A stretch of 9,348 nucleotides of DNA from CAZBUK01 sp964495085 (lineage in GTDB: Bacteria > Bacteroidota > Ignavibacteria > T3Sed10-11): contig CAZBUK010000120.1 in NCBI GenBank assembly GCA_964495085.1, positions 1 through 9,348 on the forward strand, read 5' to 3'. The translations under genes were made by a program, and so were the position numbers. The notes under the pieces were generated by a model that was given only the letters and a program-made list of their open reading frames with translations, was not told the DNA's origin and searched no databases. Shown in pieces: positions 1-6,144 of this stretch; position 1 is the first letter of the stretch, and each line of letters begins with the position of its first letter.

Positions 1-1089
1 GACTCTCCGGCACGGATTCCTCCTCCCTGCCCGCTGACCGGTTGGCACTTCCCGGTTTTCCGGATTACCCCCTCCTTGTTGTCCGGTCAATTGGCCGGAT
101 CCCTGCTGCGATCGATTATTCCGCTGCGCCTGCGCTTCGAATTCGGCACGGGCCAGAGCCGGATCTATTAACGCTTCGTTCGGCACCTGTACGATATTCT
201 CCCGCCGGGCGATTTCGATCTCAACGTCGCTCGACATACCCGACTTGAGATATCCTCCTTCGTTCCTGACAAGGATGGTAACCCCGAATGTCGTGATGTT
301 CTGATCCGTACGGCCCTGAGGCGCTACTCGAACCACTTCGCCTACGAAGATTCTGTTCGGGTAAGCGTCTGCAATTATTCGGGCTGTCTGACCGGGGCGA
401 ACCATGCCGATATCCACCTCGTCGACGTTCGCCCGGACATGGACATAGTTCATATCGGCGACGGTTGCGATAAGTGTGCCGCCCCCGACCGTTGTGACGC
501 CTGATGAGATTATCTGCCCGACTTCGACATCCTTTGTGAGCAGTATGCCATCGATCGGCGAACGGACGATAGTCTCCTGCATCCGCTCATCCGAAAGGCG
601 CAGCGCCGCTTCAGCCCTGACAAACTGCGACCGGGCCCTCACCTCTTCAACCTGGATTCTGTCATTCTCCTCGGCGGATATCAGGCGTTTTTCAAAGAGT
701 TCCTTCGCCCGGGTCATATTGTTTCTGCTCTGCTGAAGGTTTGCTTCGGCAACCATCAGATCCGCCTGTGCCTGTTCCAGTTCGGTCCGGGCAACCGTCT
801 GGTCGAGTTCCGCTATTAATCCGCCTCGTTTTATATGGTCGCTCTCCTCCACCGGCATCTTAACGATCTGTCCGCTCGCTTTTGATTTGATTTCGACCCG
901 ATTGATGGGAGCGACCACGCCGTTCGCCGAGACGGTAACCTCGAGATTGCCCCGTTCGACGGTTAACACTCTCTCATAGAGCGGCGAAGCTTGCTCGGCT
1001 TTCGTATCTCCCCCCATGAAGAACCATCTCCCGGCAAAGAGCACTCCGATAATGATTACTGCCGCAATTATCCATTTCACCGCTTTCAT
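1..1089 (-). CDS. MacA/HlyD-type periplasmic efflux adaptor subunit (3' end outside window)
   Basis: The frame is open from the ATG at 1089-1087 to the left edge (363 codons, no stop), so the C-terminus is missing. Residues 6-24 form one N-terminal membrane anchor. A biotinyl-lipoyl half follows at about 64-96 (VEIKSKASGQIVKMPV, then GGLIAELD). A Glu/Gln/Arg-rich alpha-hairpin covers about 97-172, the second lipoyl half about 173-197 (IVRSPIDGILLTKDVEVGQ), and a beta-barrel domain about 210-303 ending IVQVPNEAL. From about 310 the sequence becomes Gln/Gly/Arg-rich, like the variable loop that often interrupts the membrane-proximal domain of MacA relatives. Family role: bridging an inner-membrane pump (ABC MacB type or RND) to an outer-membrane channel. 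I infer the pump gene lies next, beyond the left edge. It is the last visible gene of the sigma-factor operon, 60 bases after the Spy-like gene. Family is certain; ABC versus RND partner and substrate are not. Confidence 0.93.
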   Translation of the reverse strand, partial: MKAVKWIIAAVIIIGVLFAGRWFFMGGDTKAEQASPLYERVLTVERGNLEVTVSANGVVAPINRVEIKSKASGQIVKMPVEESDHIKRGGLIAELDQTVARTELEQAQADLMVAEANLQQSRNNMTRAKELFEKRLISAEENDRIQVEEVRARSQFVRAEAALRLSDERMQETIVRSPIDGILLTKDVEVGQIISSGVTTVGGGTLIATVADMNYVHVRANVDEVDIGMVRPGQTARIIADAYPNRIFVGEVVRVAPQGRTDQNITTFGVTILVRNEGGYLKSGMSSDVEIEIARRENIVQVPNEALIDPALARAEFEAQAQRNNRSQQGSGQLTGQQGGGNPENREVPTGQRAGRRNPCRRV

Positions 1090-1096
1090 CCGGTTT

Positions 1097-1102
1097 CTCC
1101 TC
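1097..1102 (-). promoter_or_regulatory. Strong Shine-Dalgarno site of the efflux adaptor gene
   Basis: On the minus strand GAGGAG lies 7 nt before the ATG at 1089. It is the best ribosome-binding site in the window and fixes the adaptor start. No terminator is visible in the 60-base gap before it, so this is probably re-initiation inside the operon. Confidence 0.8.
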
Positions 1103-1149
1103 TCATACCATGATGCTTTTTAAAAAACTATTCGGCCGTAGGAATCAAA

Positions 1150-1533
1150 CTACTTATGTTTCCGCTTTGATTCCCGGTACATTTTATACTCTTCGATGAA
1201 TTTCTCATATTCGTCTATTTGTTCCGGCCTGAGTATTTCTTTCAATTCGTCTCTCAGCGAGTCCGTCTGCATATGCATCCGTTCCCGGTAGACGGAGCGA
1301 ATTTCATCCATCCTTTCGCGCCGCTGCTTCAGAAGAGCGTCGTAGACGGCCGCCTGATCGTCGTTCAGATCGAGGCGCTCCTTTACATATTCCGAAACGT
1401 TCTCATACTTCGACGATTCGGGTTTTCGTGCAACCGCATCCGACCAGATGGTCGTTATCGTATATCCGGCGAGGGCTCCGAGTATAAAAGAGATCCCGAT
1501 GACGGCGAATGCGTTCAGTTTCGTATTTTTCAT
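1150..1533 (-). CDS. Membrane-anchored Spy/CpxP-like (heavy-metal-sensor type) periplasmic protein
   Basis: A 127-residue protein with one N-terminal hydrophobic segment at about 7-29 and no clear signal-peptidase site after it, so probably an inner-membrane anchor with a periplasmic domain. The rest is highly charged and helical. Two LTxxQ-like motifs, LNDDQ at 56-60 and LRPEQ at 101-105, flank a long Arg/Glu/Met-rich helix (RRERMDEIRSVYRERMHMQ). Paired LTxxQ motifs are the hallmark of CpxP/Spy chaperones and the related CnrX/ZraP metal-responsive proteins. Met and His residues at 86-88 (MHM) and in the tail (RKHK) could bind metal, but there is no clear His cluster. It sits between the anti-sigma and adaptor genes, as expected for a sensor or chaperone arm of an envelope-stress regulon. 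The Shine-Dalgarno before its ATG is weak. Family moderately sure, ligand unknown. Confidence 0.75.
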   Translation of the reverse strand: MKNTKLNAFAVIGISFILGALAGYTITTIWSDAVARKPESSKYENVSEYVKERLDLNDDQAAVYDALLKQRRERMDEIRSVYRERMHMQTDSLRDELKEILRPEQIDEYEKFIEEYKMYRESKRKHK

Positions 1534-1557
1534 AGTGCACCGATTGGTTGATTCCGA

Positions 1558-2034
1558 TTATCTCCCGGAGAGCGCGAGCGCGACAACATCGTCGCGGGTT
1601 AAGATTTCTTTTTCGAGAACATCCGTCTCACCGCCGTTCGCTGCATCCAGTTCCACGCTGCCGAACCCGATGGGCGGATCGTTTGCCGGGAAGAGCATGA
1701 TGGTCAATAAGACCAGGACGATCGCACCGAGCACGGTCACGGTCCTTTTACTGAGTCGGAGAACCTCAGACCACACGGGAGATTCATCACCGATCAGAAT
1801 CCGATCCATCACCCTCGGTGTAAATCCGGGATGGAGCAGCTCAGCATCATACTGCCGCATCGATCCTATCAACGTCCGTGTACCGCTCATTTCGGAATAG
1901 AGGCGGGTACATGCCGCGCAAGATTTCATATGTTCCGCGACTGCATGTCGTTCCGCTTCGGTTCCCTCGTTGTCTAACGCGACGGCGCTGACCAGTTCTG
2001 CGTAGGTACAGAGCGATTCAGAACTTGTTTTCAT
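1558..2034 (-). CDS. Zinc-binding anti-sigma factor (ZAS type), single-pass membrane protein
   Basis: A 158-residue partner of the adjacent ECF sigma factor. The N-terminal cytoplasmic part carries the zinc anti-sigma signature H35-x3-C39-x2-C42 (HMKSCAAC), preceded by His30. A transmembrane helix follows at about 98-117 (VTVLGAIVLVLLTIMLF), then a short periplasmic tail of about 40 residues. Family role: sequestering the sigma factor at the membrane until an envelope or redox signal releases it, often by regulated proteolysis. The ATG overlaps the sigma stop codon as ATGA (2031-2034), and AGGA lies 6 nt upstream, so the two are translationally coupled and made in matched amounts. The short periplasmic tail leaves little room for a ligand-binding domain, so sensing may fall to the downstream Spy-like protein (inference). 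A redox-sensing ZAS is possible, since the motif is HxxxCxxC. Confidence 0.88.
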   Translation of the reverse strand: MKTSSESLCTYAELVSAVALDNEGTEAERHAVAEHMKSCAACTRLYSEMSGTRTLIGSMRQYDAELLHPGFTPRVMDRILIGDESPVWSEVLRLSKRTVTVLGAIVLVLLTIMLFPANDPPIGFGSVELDAANGGETDVLEKEILTRDDVVALALSGR

Positions 2035-2600
2035 AACTGTTCCTGTTCGATCATAGGTTTCAGGATGTTTTTCAATTCCTCCCGTGCCCGGAATAAACGG
2101 GACTTTACCGCGGCAGTCGAAATTCCCAGCGTTTCGGCGATCTCCCGGTAACTGAATTCTTCAAATTCCCGGAGCACAAGTGCGATCCGGTATTCCGGCT
2201 TCAACTTCGCTACCGCGCGCCGGACCTGTTTGCGAATATCCGCACGTTCAATCCGGAGCGGAAGCTCATCGCTTGATTCCGATTCTGCCGTGCGGGTAAA
2301 AAATGTCCGGAGATTGTCCAGCGACAGAAACCTGACAATTTTCTTTCGACGGATATAATCTATTGAATGATTTACCGCGATGCGTATCAACCATGTCTGA
2401 AATGCCGAATCGAATTGAAACGATCTCAGCGATCCATATGCTTTGATAAACACTTCCTGGGCCAGGTCATCGACCTCAGAACGGTTGCCGGTAACCGAAT
2501 ATATTACCCCGGCTACACGGTCCTTATGTCGTTCCACGATATGGCGGAACGCGTCGGGATCACCGGAGAGACATTTGTTGATAATTGTCAGATCGTCCAT
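2031..2600 (-). CDS. ECF (sigma-E-like) RNA polymerase sigma factor
   Basis: A 189-residue, two-domain sigma-70 family protein of usual ECF size. Region 2 spans about 20-87, with the core-binding and -10 recognition block DDLAQEVFIKAYGSLRSF (44-61) followed by TWLIRIAVNHSIDYIRRKK. A variable acidic linker rich in Ser and Glu (about 104-120) joins it to region 4 (about 125-178), whose helix-turn-helix reads FSYREIAETLGISTAAVKSRLFRA. There is no C-terminal sensory extension, so control should come from the anti-sigma factor whose start overlaps this stop codon. The ATG at 2600 is chosen because the frame closes shortly upstream (TGA 21 bases before it) and no better start exists; its ribosome-binding site is poor. 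A likely self-recognised promoter lies at 2630-2654. Function is confident; the signal is unknown. Confidence 0.96.
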   Translation of the reverse strand: MDDLTIINKCLSGDPDAFRHIVERHKDRVAGVIYSVTGNRSEVDDLAQEVFIKAYGSLRSFQFDSAFQTWLIRIAVNHSIDYIRRKKIVRFLSLDNLRTFFTRTAESESSDELPLRIERADIRKQVRRAVAKLKPEYRIALVLREFEEFSYREIAETLGISTAAVKSRLFRAREELKNILKPMIEQEQL

Positions 2601-2629
2601 TCGTTCAACGGCACTTCCGACTCATATTT

Positions 2630-2654
2630 GACGAATCAGGGATAAAAAAGTTTC
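2630..2654 (-). promoter_or_regulatory. Putative ECF-type promoter of the sigma factor operon (autoregulatory)
   Basis: On the minus strand GAAAC (2654-2650) is followed after exactly 16 bases by CGTC (2633-2630). GAAAC/GGAAC-N16-CGTC is the typical promoter recognised by many ECF sigma factors. The T-rich stretch right after the -35 element is also common at such promoters. The CGTC lies 29 bases before the sigma start codon, giving a predicted leader of about 20 nt. Seen directly: the motif and spacing. Inferred: that the sigma factor encoded here uses it. Confidence 0.65.
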
Positions 2655-2719
2655 TGTGAATCGGTATCTGGTGTGGTATCGAAGGGAGGGAAAATCGAGA
2701 GTATTCAGCTTAAATGTCT

Positions 2720-3835
2720 TTATTCAGGACTATTTTTCAGAATTCTATCAATAATCGCTCCTCCGACAAGGTCATCGTCTTCGTAAAAGACAACGCTCTG
2801 TCCCGGTGTTATTGCTCTGCGCGGTTCATCGAACATGACCGCGATTGTGCCGTCCCCGCGGTCCGTCACAAACGCCGGAGCGCCGTCGTCCTTATATCTG
2901 ATCTTTGCCGTTACACTTCTCCCGTTCCCCCAGTCGGCATATTTCAACAGATTTACCTCACGGGCAGTCAAACCGGAATTCATCAGATCCTCATTTTTAC
3001 CGACCACGATGACATTCTCACCGCTGTCAATCGCTGTTACATACAAAGGTTCGGGTGTAGATAATCCGAGTCCCTTCCGCTGACCGACGGTGTAAAACGG
3101 ATATCCATGATGCGAGCCGATGACCCTCCCCTCCGATATTATTTTTCCTTCGGCGACCCGCTCATCGAGTCCGGGGACGTTGTCCTTCAGGAACCGCGAG
3201 TAATCGTTATCGGGTATGAAGCATATTTCGAAGGATTCCCCCTTCGCTGCGGTACGCAAGCCATACGAGCGCGCCAGATCACGCACCTCGGCCTTGGTGA
3301 GATGTCCGAGCGGAAAGATAGTTCTGCTGAGTGATTCCTGCGTGAGGGTCCACATGGCATAGGATTGATCTTTTCTTGTGTCGACTCCTTTCGAGACCAC
3401 AAACCTGTGCGTCTGCGAATCTTTGCGCACCCGGGCGAAATGTCCGGTCGCAATATACTTTGCACCGATAAGGTCCGCCTTCGCAAGCATCTCCTCCCAC
3501 TTGATAGTACGGTTGCAAATGACACAGGGGTTGGGCGTCCGTCCGCCCAGATAATCCCGGATGAAGTAATCGATTACTTTCTCCTTGAAGGGAATTGTAA
3601 AGTCCATGACATAATGCGGTATTCCCAGCGTATCGCAGACTAGCCGTGCATCGTTAATACCATCCAACGAACAGCAGCTCGATTCATTTCCTATGTTTCC
3701 CCCGACCTCGTCGTACTTGTAGGTTTTGATCGTCACGCCGATGACACTATAACCCTGCTCGACGAGAACCGCCGCTGCGACGGAGCTGTCCACACCGCCG
3801 CTCATACCTACCAGTACTGTTTCGTTCTTTCTCAT
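2720..3835 (-). CDS. mnmA: tRNA-specific 2-thiouridylase MnmA (TrmU)
   Basis: A 371-residue enzyme of normal length that puts sulfur on C2 of the wobble uridine 34 in tRNAs for Lys, Glu and Gln, using ATP and a sulfur relay. The adenylating PP-loop is SGGVDSS at 12-18. The two catalytic cysteines align as Cys107 (NPCVICNRTIKW) and Cys205 (SFEICFIPDN). The KDQSY motif at about 155-159 and the YTVGQRKGLG block, then a C-terminal beta-barrel, complete the family pattern. Cys104 precedes Cys107 as a CxxC, the arrangement of MnmA proteins reported to hold a [4Fe-4S] cluster. Cys54-Cys55 (ESSCCS) form an extra pair typical of FCB-type sequences. The ATG at 3835 is supported by the MRKNETVLVGMSGG start but lacks a Shine-Dalgarno; the upstream region is A/T-rich. 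It stands alone between two operons, 119 bases before the sigma gene. Confidence 0.98.
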   Translation of the reverse strand: MRKNETVLVGMSGGVDSSVAAAVLVEQGYSVIGVTIKTYKYDEVGGNIGNESSCCSLDGINDARLVCDTLGIPHYVMDFTIPFKEKVIDYFIRDYLGGRTPNPCVICNRTIKWEEMLAKADLIGAKYIATGHFARVRKDSQTHRFVVSKGVDTRKDQSYAMWTLTQESLSRTIFPLGHLTKAEVRDLARSYGLRTAAKGESFEICFIPDNDYSRFLKDNVPGLDERVAEGKIISEGRVIGSHHGYPFYTVGQRKGLGLSTPEPLYVTAIDSGENVIVVGKNEDLMNSGLTAREVNLLKYADWGNGRSVTAKIRYKDDGAPAFVTDRGDGTIAVMFDEPRRAITPGQSVVFYEDDDLVGGAIIDRILKNSPE

Positions 3836-3854
3836 ATTTATTCTGAAAAGAAAC

Positions 3855-3923
3855 TCGGATAAATTTTTGATAGTTTGTCGTTTACTTACAATGAATATCT
3901 AATAATAACAACGGGTTATCCGA
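3855..3923. repeat. 8-bp inverted repeat TCGGATAA...TTATCCGA
   Basis: TCGGATAA at 3855-3862 and its exact complement TTATCCGA at 3916-3923 are separated by 53 bases just upstream of mnmA. In RNA this could fold the mnmA leader; in DNA it could be a pair of operator half-sites. One arm lies inside the spacer of the weak promoter candidate at 3910-3933. Confidence 0.35.
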
Positions 3924-3933
3924 AATAAGTTTC
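3910..3933 (-). promoter_or_regulatory. Weak ECF-like promoter candidate upstream of mnmA
   Basis: On the minus strand GGAAAC (its GAAAC at 3933-3929) is followed after 15 bases by CGTT (3913-3910), 74 bases before the mnmA ATG. It resembles the sigma-operon promoter at 2630-2654 but is one base short in spacing and has CGTT instead of CGTC. It could make mnmA a member of the same regulon, or be chance in an A/T-rich region. Confidence 0.25.
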
Positions 3934-3954
3934 CTGTAGTATGTTTCGCCTTCG

Positions 3955-3999
3955 GTCTGTCAGACGATGTCCCGCGTCATCCGGAAGTGATGACCGTCT
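3955..3999. repeat. Nested, mutually exclusive inverted repeats
   Basis: GTCTG-T-CAGAC is a palindrome at 3955-3965. GTCATC (3976-3981) pairs with GATGAC (3989-3994) around a 7-base loop. AGACG (3962-3966) also pairs with CGTCT (3995-3999), extending that stem with a 9-base bulge, so CAGAC can take part in only one of the two structures. Overlapping alternatives can mark a leader RNA or operator cluster, but arms of 5-6 bases are short enough to arise by chance. Confidence 0.35.
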
Positions 4000-4034
4000 T
4001 TCGTGTTTACAGCGTTCAATATATGCAGATTCAG

Positions 4035-4069
4035 CTGTGGAATCAACAAATGAGAATTCCACTCCACAG
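4035..4069. repeat. Imperfect hairpin in the mnmA upstream region
   Basis: CTGTGGAAT (4035-4043) pairs with ATTCC (4056-4060) and CACAG (4065-4069), leaving a 4-base bulge on the right arm. The loop is 12 bases. It lies about 75-110 bases after the stop of the HhH-barrel operon and might stabilise that transcript's 3' end. No T tract follows on either strand. Confidence 0.4.
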
Positions 4070-4143
4070 AACATCCACCTCATGACTCCCCCCCGGAAAT
4101 CGAGGATGTTTGTATAATTAGACCCCCAGGTAATAACTCCGGT

Positions 4144-6144
4144 TTAAATACGAAAATCGAGCTGGACAAGGAGCGTACCGAGTACGGGTCCGTATATCTG
4201 TTGCAGTCCGGTACCAATCGTTCCGGTATCCGCTCTGAAAAGTTCCGAATATTTCACGTGCATCTCGATGGGCCCCGATGAATAACGCAGCGCAAAATTC
4301 AAATAGCTTCCCTGGCCCGACAGGGCTACGGATCGGATGCGCCCCGGCGCATCGTAGTCCGAAACATACACCCGTGATACGAAGCTGTCCGTATCGAAAA
4401 AGACGCAGCGCACATCTGCGAACAATCCCGGATATATCTCCCACCTGATATCGATGGAAGCCAGTAAACCCGCTTCGCGCATATTTGTAAACACCTGCTT
4501 TACTAAAATCCAATCGCCGCGGAGCCGCAATCGCAAGGACCGGCGGGGATAAACGCTTAATAATATCCGGTTCGATGTACTCGTCATCAGGCCAATACGC
4601 CGTTCCAGCGATCCGATTCCTTCCATCGTCGCCGCCTCTTCGCGGGAGCGTCTCCGGAGACGAAGCTCCACCGAGCCCCGATCCGGAAGCGGGAGTTCGG
4701 CGCGAAGCATGGCGTCGGATCCGACCGCAGGCAATCCGGGAGAACGATTCCTGTTACTGAACGAATAAAGATCTGCGTAGCCTTCGATCAATGTTCTTCG
4801 TTTCGGACGGAGCCTGACGCCGAGAAAAAGTCCGGATTCATCTGCGGGAGGGCCGCTCCTCTCACTGAAAGCATTCCCGTATATACTTACATATGCGGGA
4901 GGAAGATTGCGGTACAGCATTCCGGCTTCCATTCCCGGCGCAATTCGCTTAAAGGCGCCGATCTGCACCGCATGATAAGCCGATCCGTAGGACGCCGCCG
5001 CTTCGCCCGAGACGGTCGCAAGGCGGTGAAGAATCTCGAAATCGAAGGCGATGTGCGAAGCGGATCTCCCTTCGAAACGGAATGGAGCATCCGGGAGGAA
5101 GGTTCGATCGAAGTCAATATGATACATCGCAGATCCTATATTGATACCGTCAACCGGTTTCAAATTCAACCTATATCCGTACACCTTTTCGTGCAGTGTA
5201 TTTTTTCTGTTCAGATCCGATCCGGTGCGGAAATATCCGGAAGTCGATAACGCCCTCACGCTGCCGTCTGCGTGAAGCGTCGCATGCCTCGGTATAAACG
5301 AATAGAATAACAGAATACGAACCGGGGTCGTTCTAAACGATATTGCGGCACCGCGGAACCGGTGATGATCCGTCGAGCTTGCGGCGGGACGTACGTTGGA
5401 TGCCCGTCTCTGTGCCGCGGACGACGGGGTGCTACTCTTCATCTGACCGAATCCGTTCGAAAGGAGTAACCCTCCGGCTGACACGATTCGATAATCTCCC
5501 AGGGTAATTTCCAATCGTTCATTCATGAAATTTGTTCTCAGAAATCCGGATGTCCGTTCCGAATAAAATCTCTCTCCCGCCGATTTGGCAAACAACAACG
5601 AACCGTCGAACGAACCTGCTGTTTTCACCGACAGCCGCTGATACGATTGCAGCTTACTGCCGAGGTACGCCCCATCCAGATAACCGCGGCGATCCTGAAC
5701 ATCCGCAGCCCACCTTGACCGGATTGTGATCTCCTCAAGCCATCTGCCCCTGCCCTTACCGGACTCTACGGAGATAAAATTTAACAACAGATACATCGTC
5801 TCTTCATCGACGCCCTCGATATCCGGAAGCCGGTTCTCGAGCATTTCCTCTCTCATCGTCGAGCGATTGTCTACGATCAGTTTCGCGGCCGTGCGATCGA
5901 TAAACGGAAAAGGTTCGAGCTGCCGGACCGAAAGATTCGAAATATCCACGGGGGCTTTTCTGAGGAGTTCAAGTTCGGCTACGGTTTCGTCCGGTTCTTC
6001 CGAGTCCGAATCCAATACGAGCCGGTCGATGTATGCACGATATACATCGAATGCCGCTACGAACACAGATCCGGTTTGTGCGGAAGCAAAGCCTTGGAGA
6101 AAAACGATCGTGACGAATGCTAATATATATTTTCTCACATTCAT
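4144..6144 (-). CDS. Helix-hairpin-helix / outer-membrane beta-barrel protein
   Basis: A 666-residue exported protein. A signal peptide covers about 1-22 (FASA before QTG). Residues 65-126 hold two degenerate ComEA-like HhH units: VDISNLSVRQLEPFPFIDRT, then LPDIEGVDEETMYLLLNF. From about 135 to the C-terminus the sequence alternates polar and aromatic/hydrophobic residues in beta-strand style and ends LVQLDFRI, as in outer-membrane barrels. Block 215-270 (LGDYRI, GGLLLSNGFG, VRPAASSTDHHRFRGAA) matches, from memory, a conserved signature of Bacteroidota HhH-barrel proteins of unknown function. The hairpin glycines of classical DNA-binding HhH are mostly lost, so DNA binding is doubtful. The ATG overlaps the upstream stop as ATGA. 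GGAG lies only 2 nt before it, so the GTG at codon 3 (6138-6136), 8 nt from GGAG, could be the true start; the signal peptide survives either way. Architecture confident, function unknown. Confidence 0.82.
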   Translation of the reverse strand: MNVRKYILAFVTIVFLQGFASAQTGSVFVAAFDVYRAYIDRLVLDSDSEEPDETVAELELLRKAPVDISNLSVRQLEPFPFIDRTAAKLIVDNRSTMREEMLENRLPDIEGVDEETMYLLLNFISVESGKGRGRWLEEITIRSRWAADVQDRRGYLDGAYLGSKLQSYQRLSVKTAGSFDGSLLFAKSAGERFYSERTSGFLRTNFMNERLEITLGDYRIVSAGGLLLSNGFGQMKSSTPSSAAQRRASNVRPAASSTDHHRFRGAAISFRTTPVRILLFYSFIPRHATLHADGSVRALSTSGYFRTGSDLNRKNTLHEKVYGYRLNLKPVDGINIGSAMYHIDFDRTFLPDAPFRFEGRSASHIAFDFEILHRLATVSGEAAASYGSAYHAVQIGAFKRIAPGMEAGMLYRNLPPAYVSIYGNAFSERSGPPADESGLFLGVRLRPKRRTLIEGYADLYSFSNRNRSPGLPAVGSDAMLRAELPLPDRGSVELRLRRRSREEAATMEGIGSLERRIGLMTSTSNRILLSVYPRRSLRLRLRGDWILVKQVFTNMREAGLLASIDIRWEIYPGLFADVRCVFFDTDSFVSRVYVSDYDAPGRIRSVALSGQGSYLNFALRYSSGPIEMHVKYSELFRADTGTIGTGLQQIYGPVLGTLLVQLDFRI

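Larger units (their letters stand above)
3836..4143. other. 308-base intergenic region with several inverted repeats
   Basis: No convincing gene lies here; it separates the end of the HhH-barrel operon from mnmA, both on the minus strand. The half next to mnmA (3836-3930) is A/T-rich and probably holds the mnmA promoter. The other half contains several short dyads, described separately, and a run of seven C at 4088-4094. None of the dyads is followed by a T tract in the minus direction, so no intrinsic terminator for the upstream operon is evident. Read-through into mnmA or Rho-dependent termination are both possible. Confidence 0.7.

Noticed and set aside
476..736. Plus-strand open frame of 86 codons
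   Set aside because: It is antisense to the efflux adaptor, has a Ser/Arg-rich composition and no recognisable domain.
1448..1900. Plus-strand open frame of 150 codons
   Set aside because: It spans antisense to the Spy-like and anti-sigma genes, is Ser/Thr-rich and lacks a ribosome-binding site or family features.
4035..4069. Intrinsic terminator of the HhH-barrel operon
   Set aside because: The hairpin is imperfect, bulged, has a long loop and no T tract in the minus direction.
4118..4513. Minus-strand open frame of 131 codons at the 3' end of the HhH-barrel gene
   Set aside because: It lies almost wholly inside the barrel gene in another frame and shows no domain; the barrel strands in the main frame are convincing.
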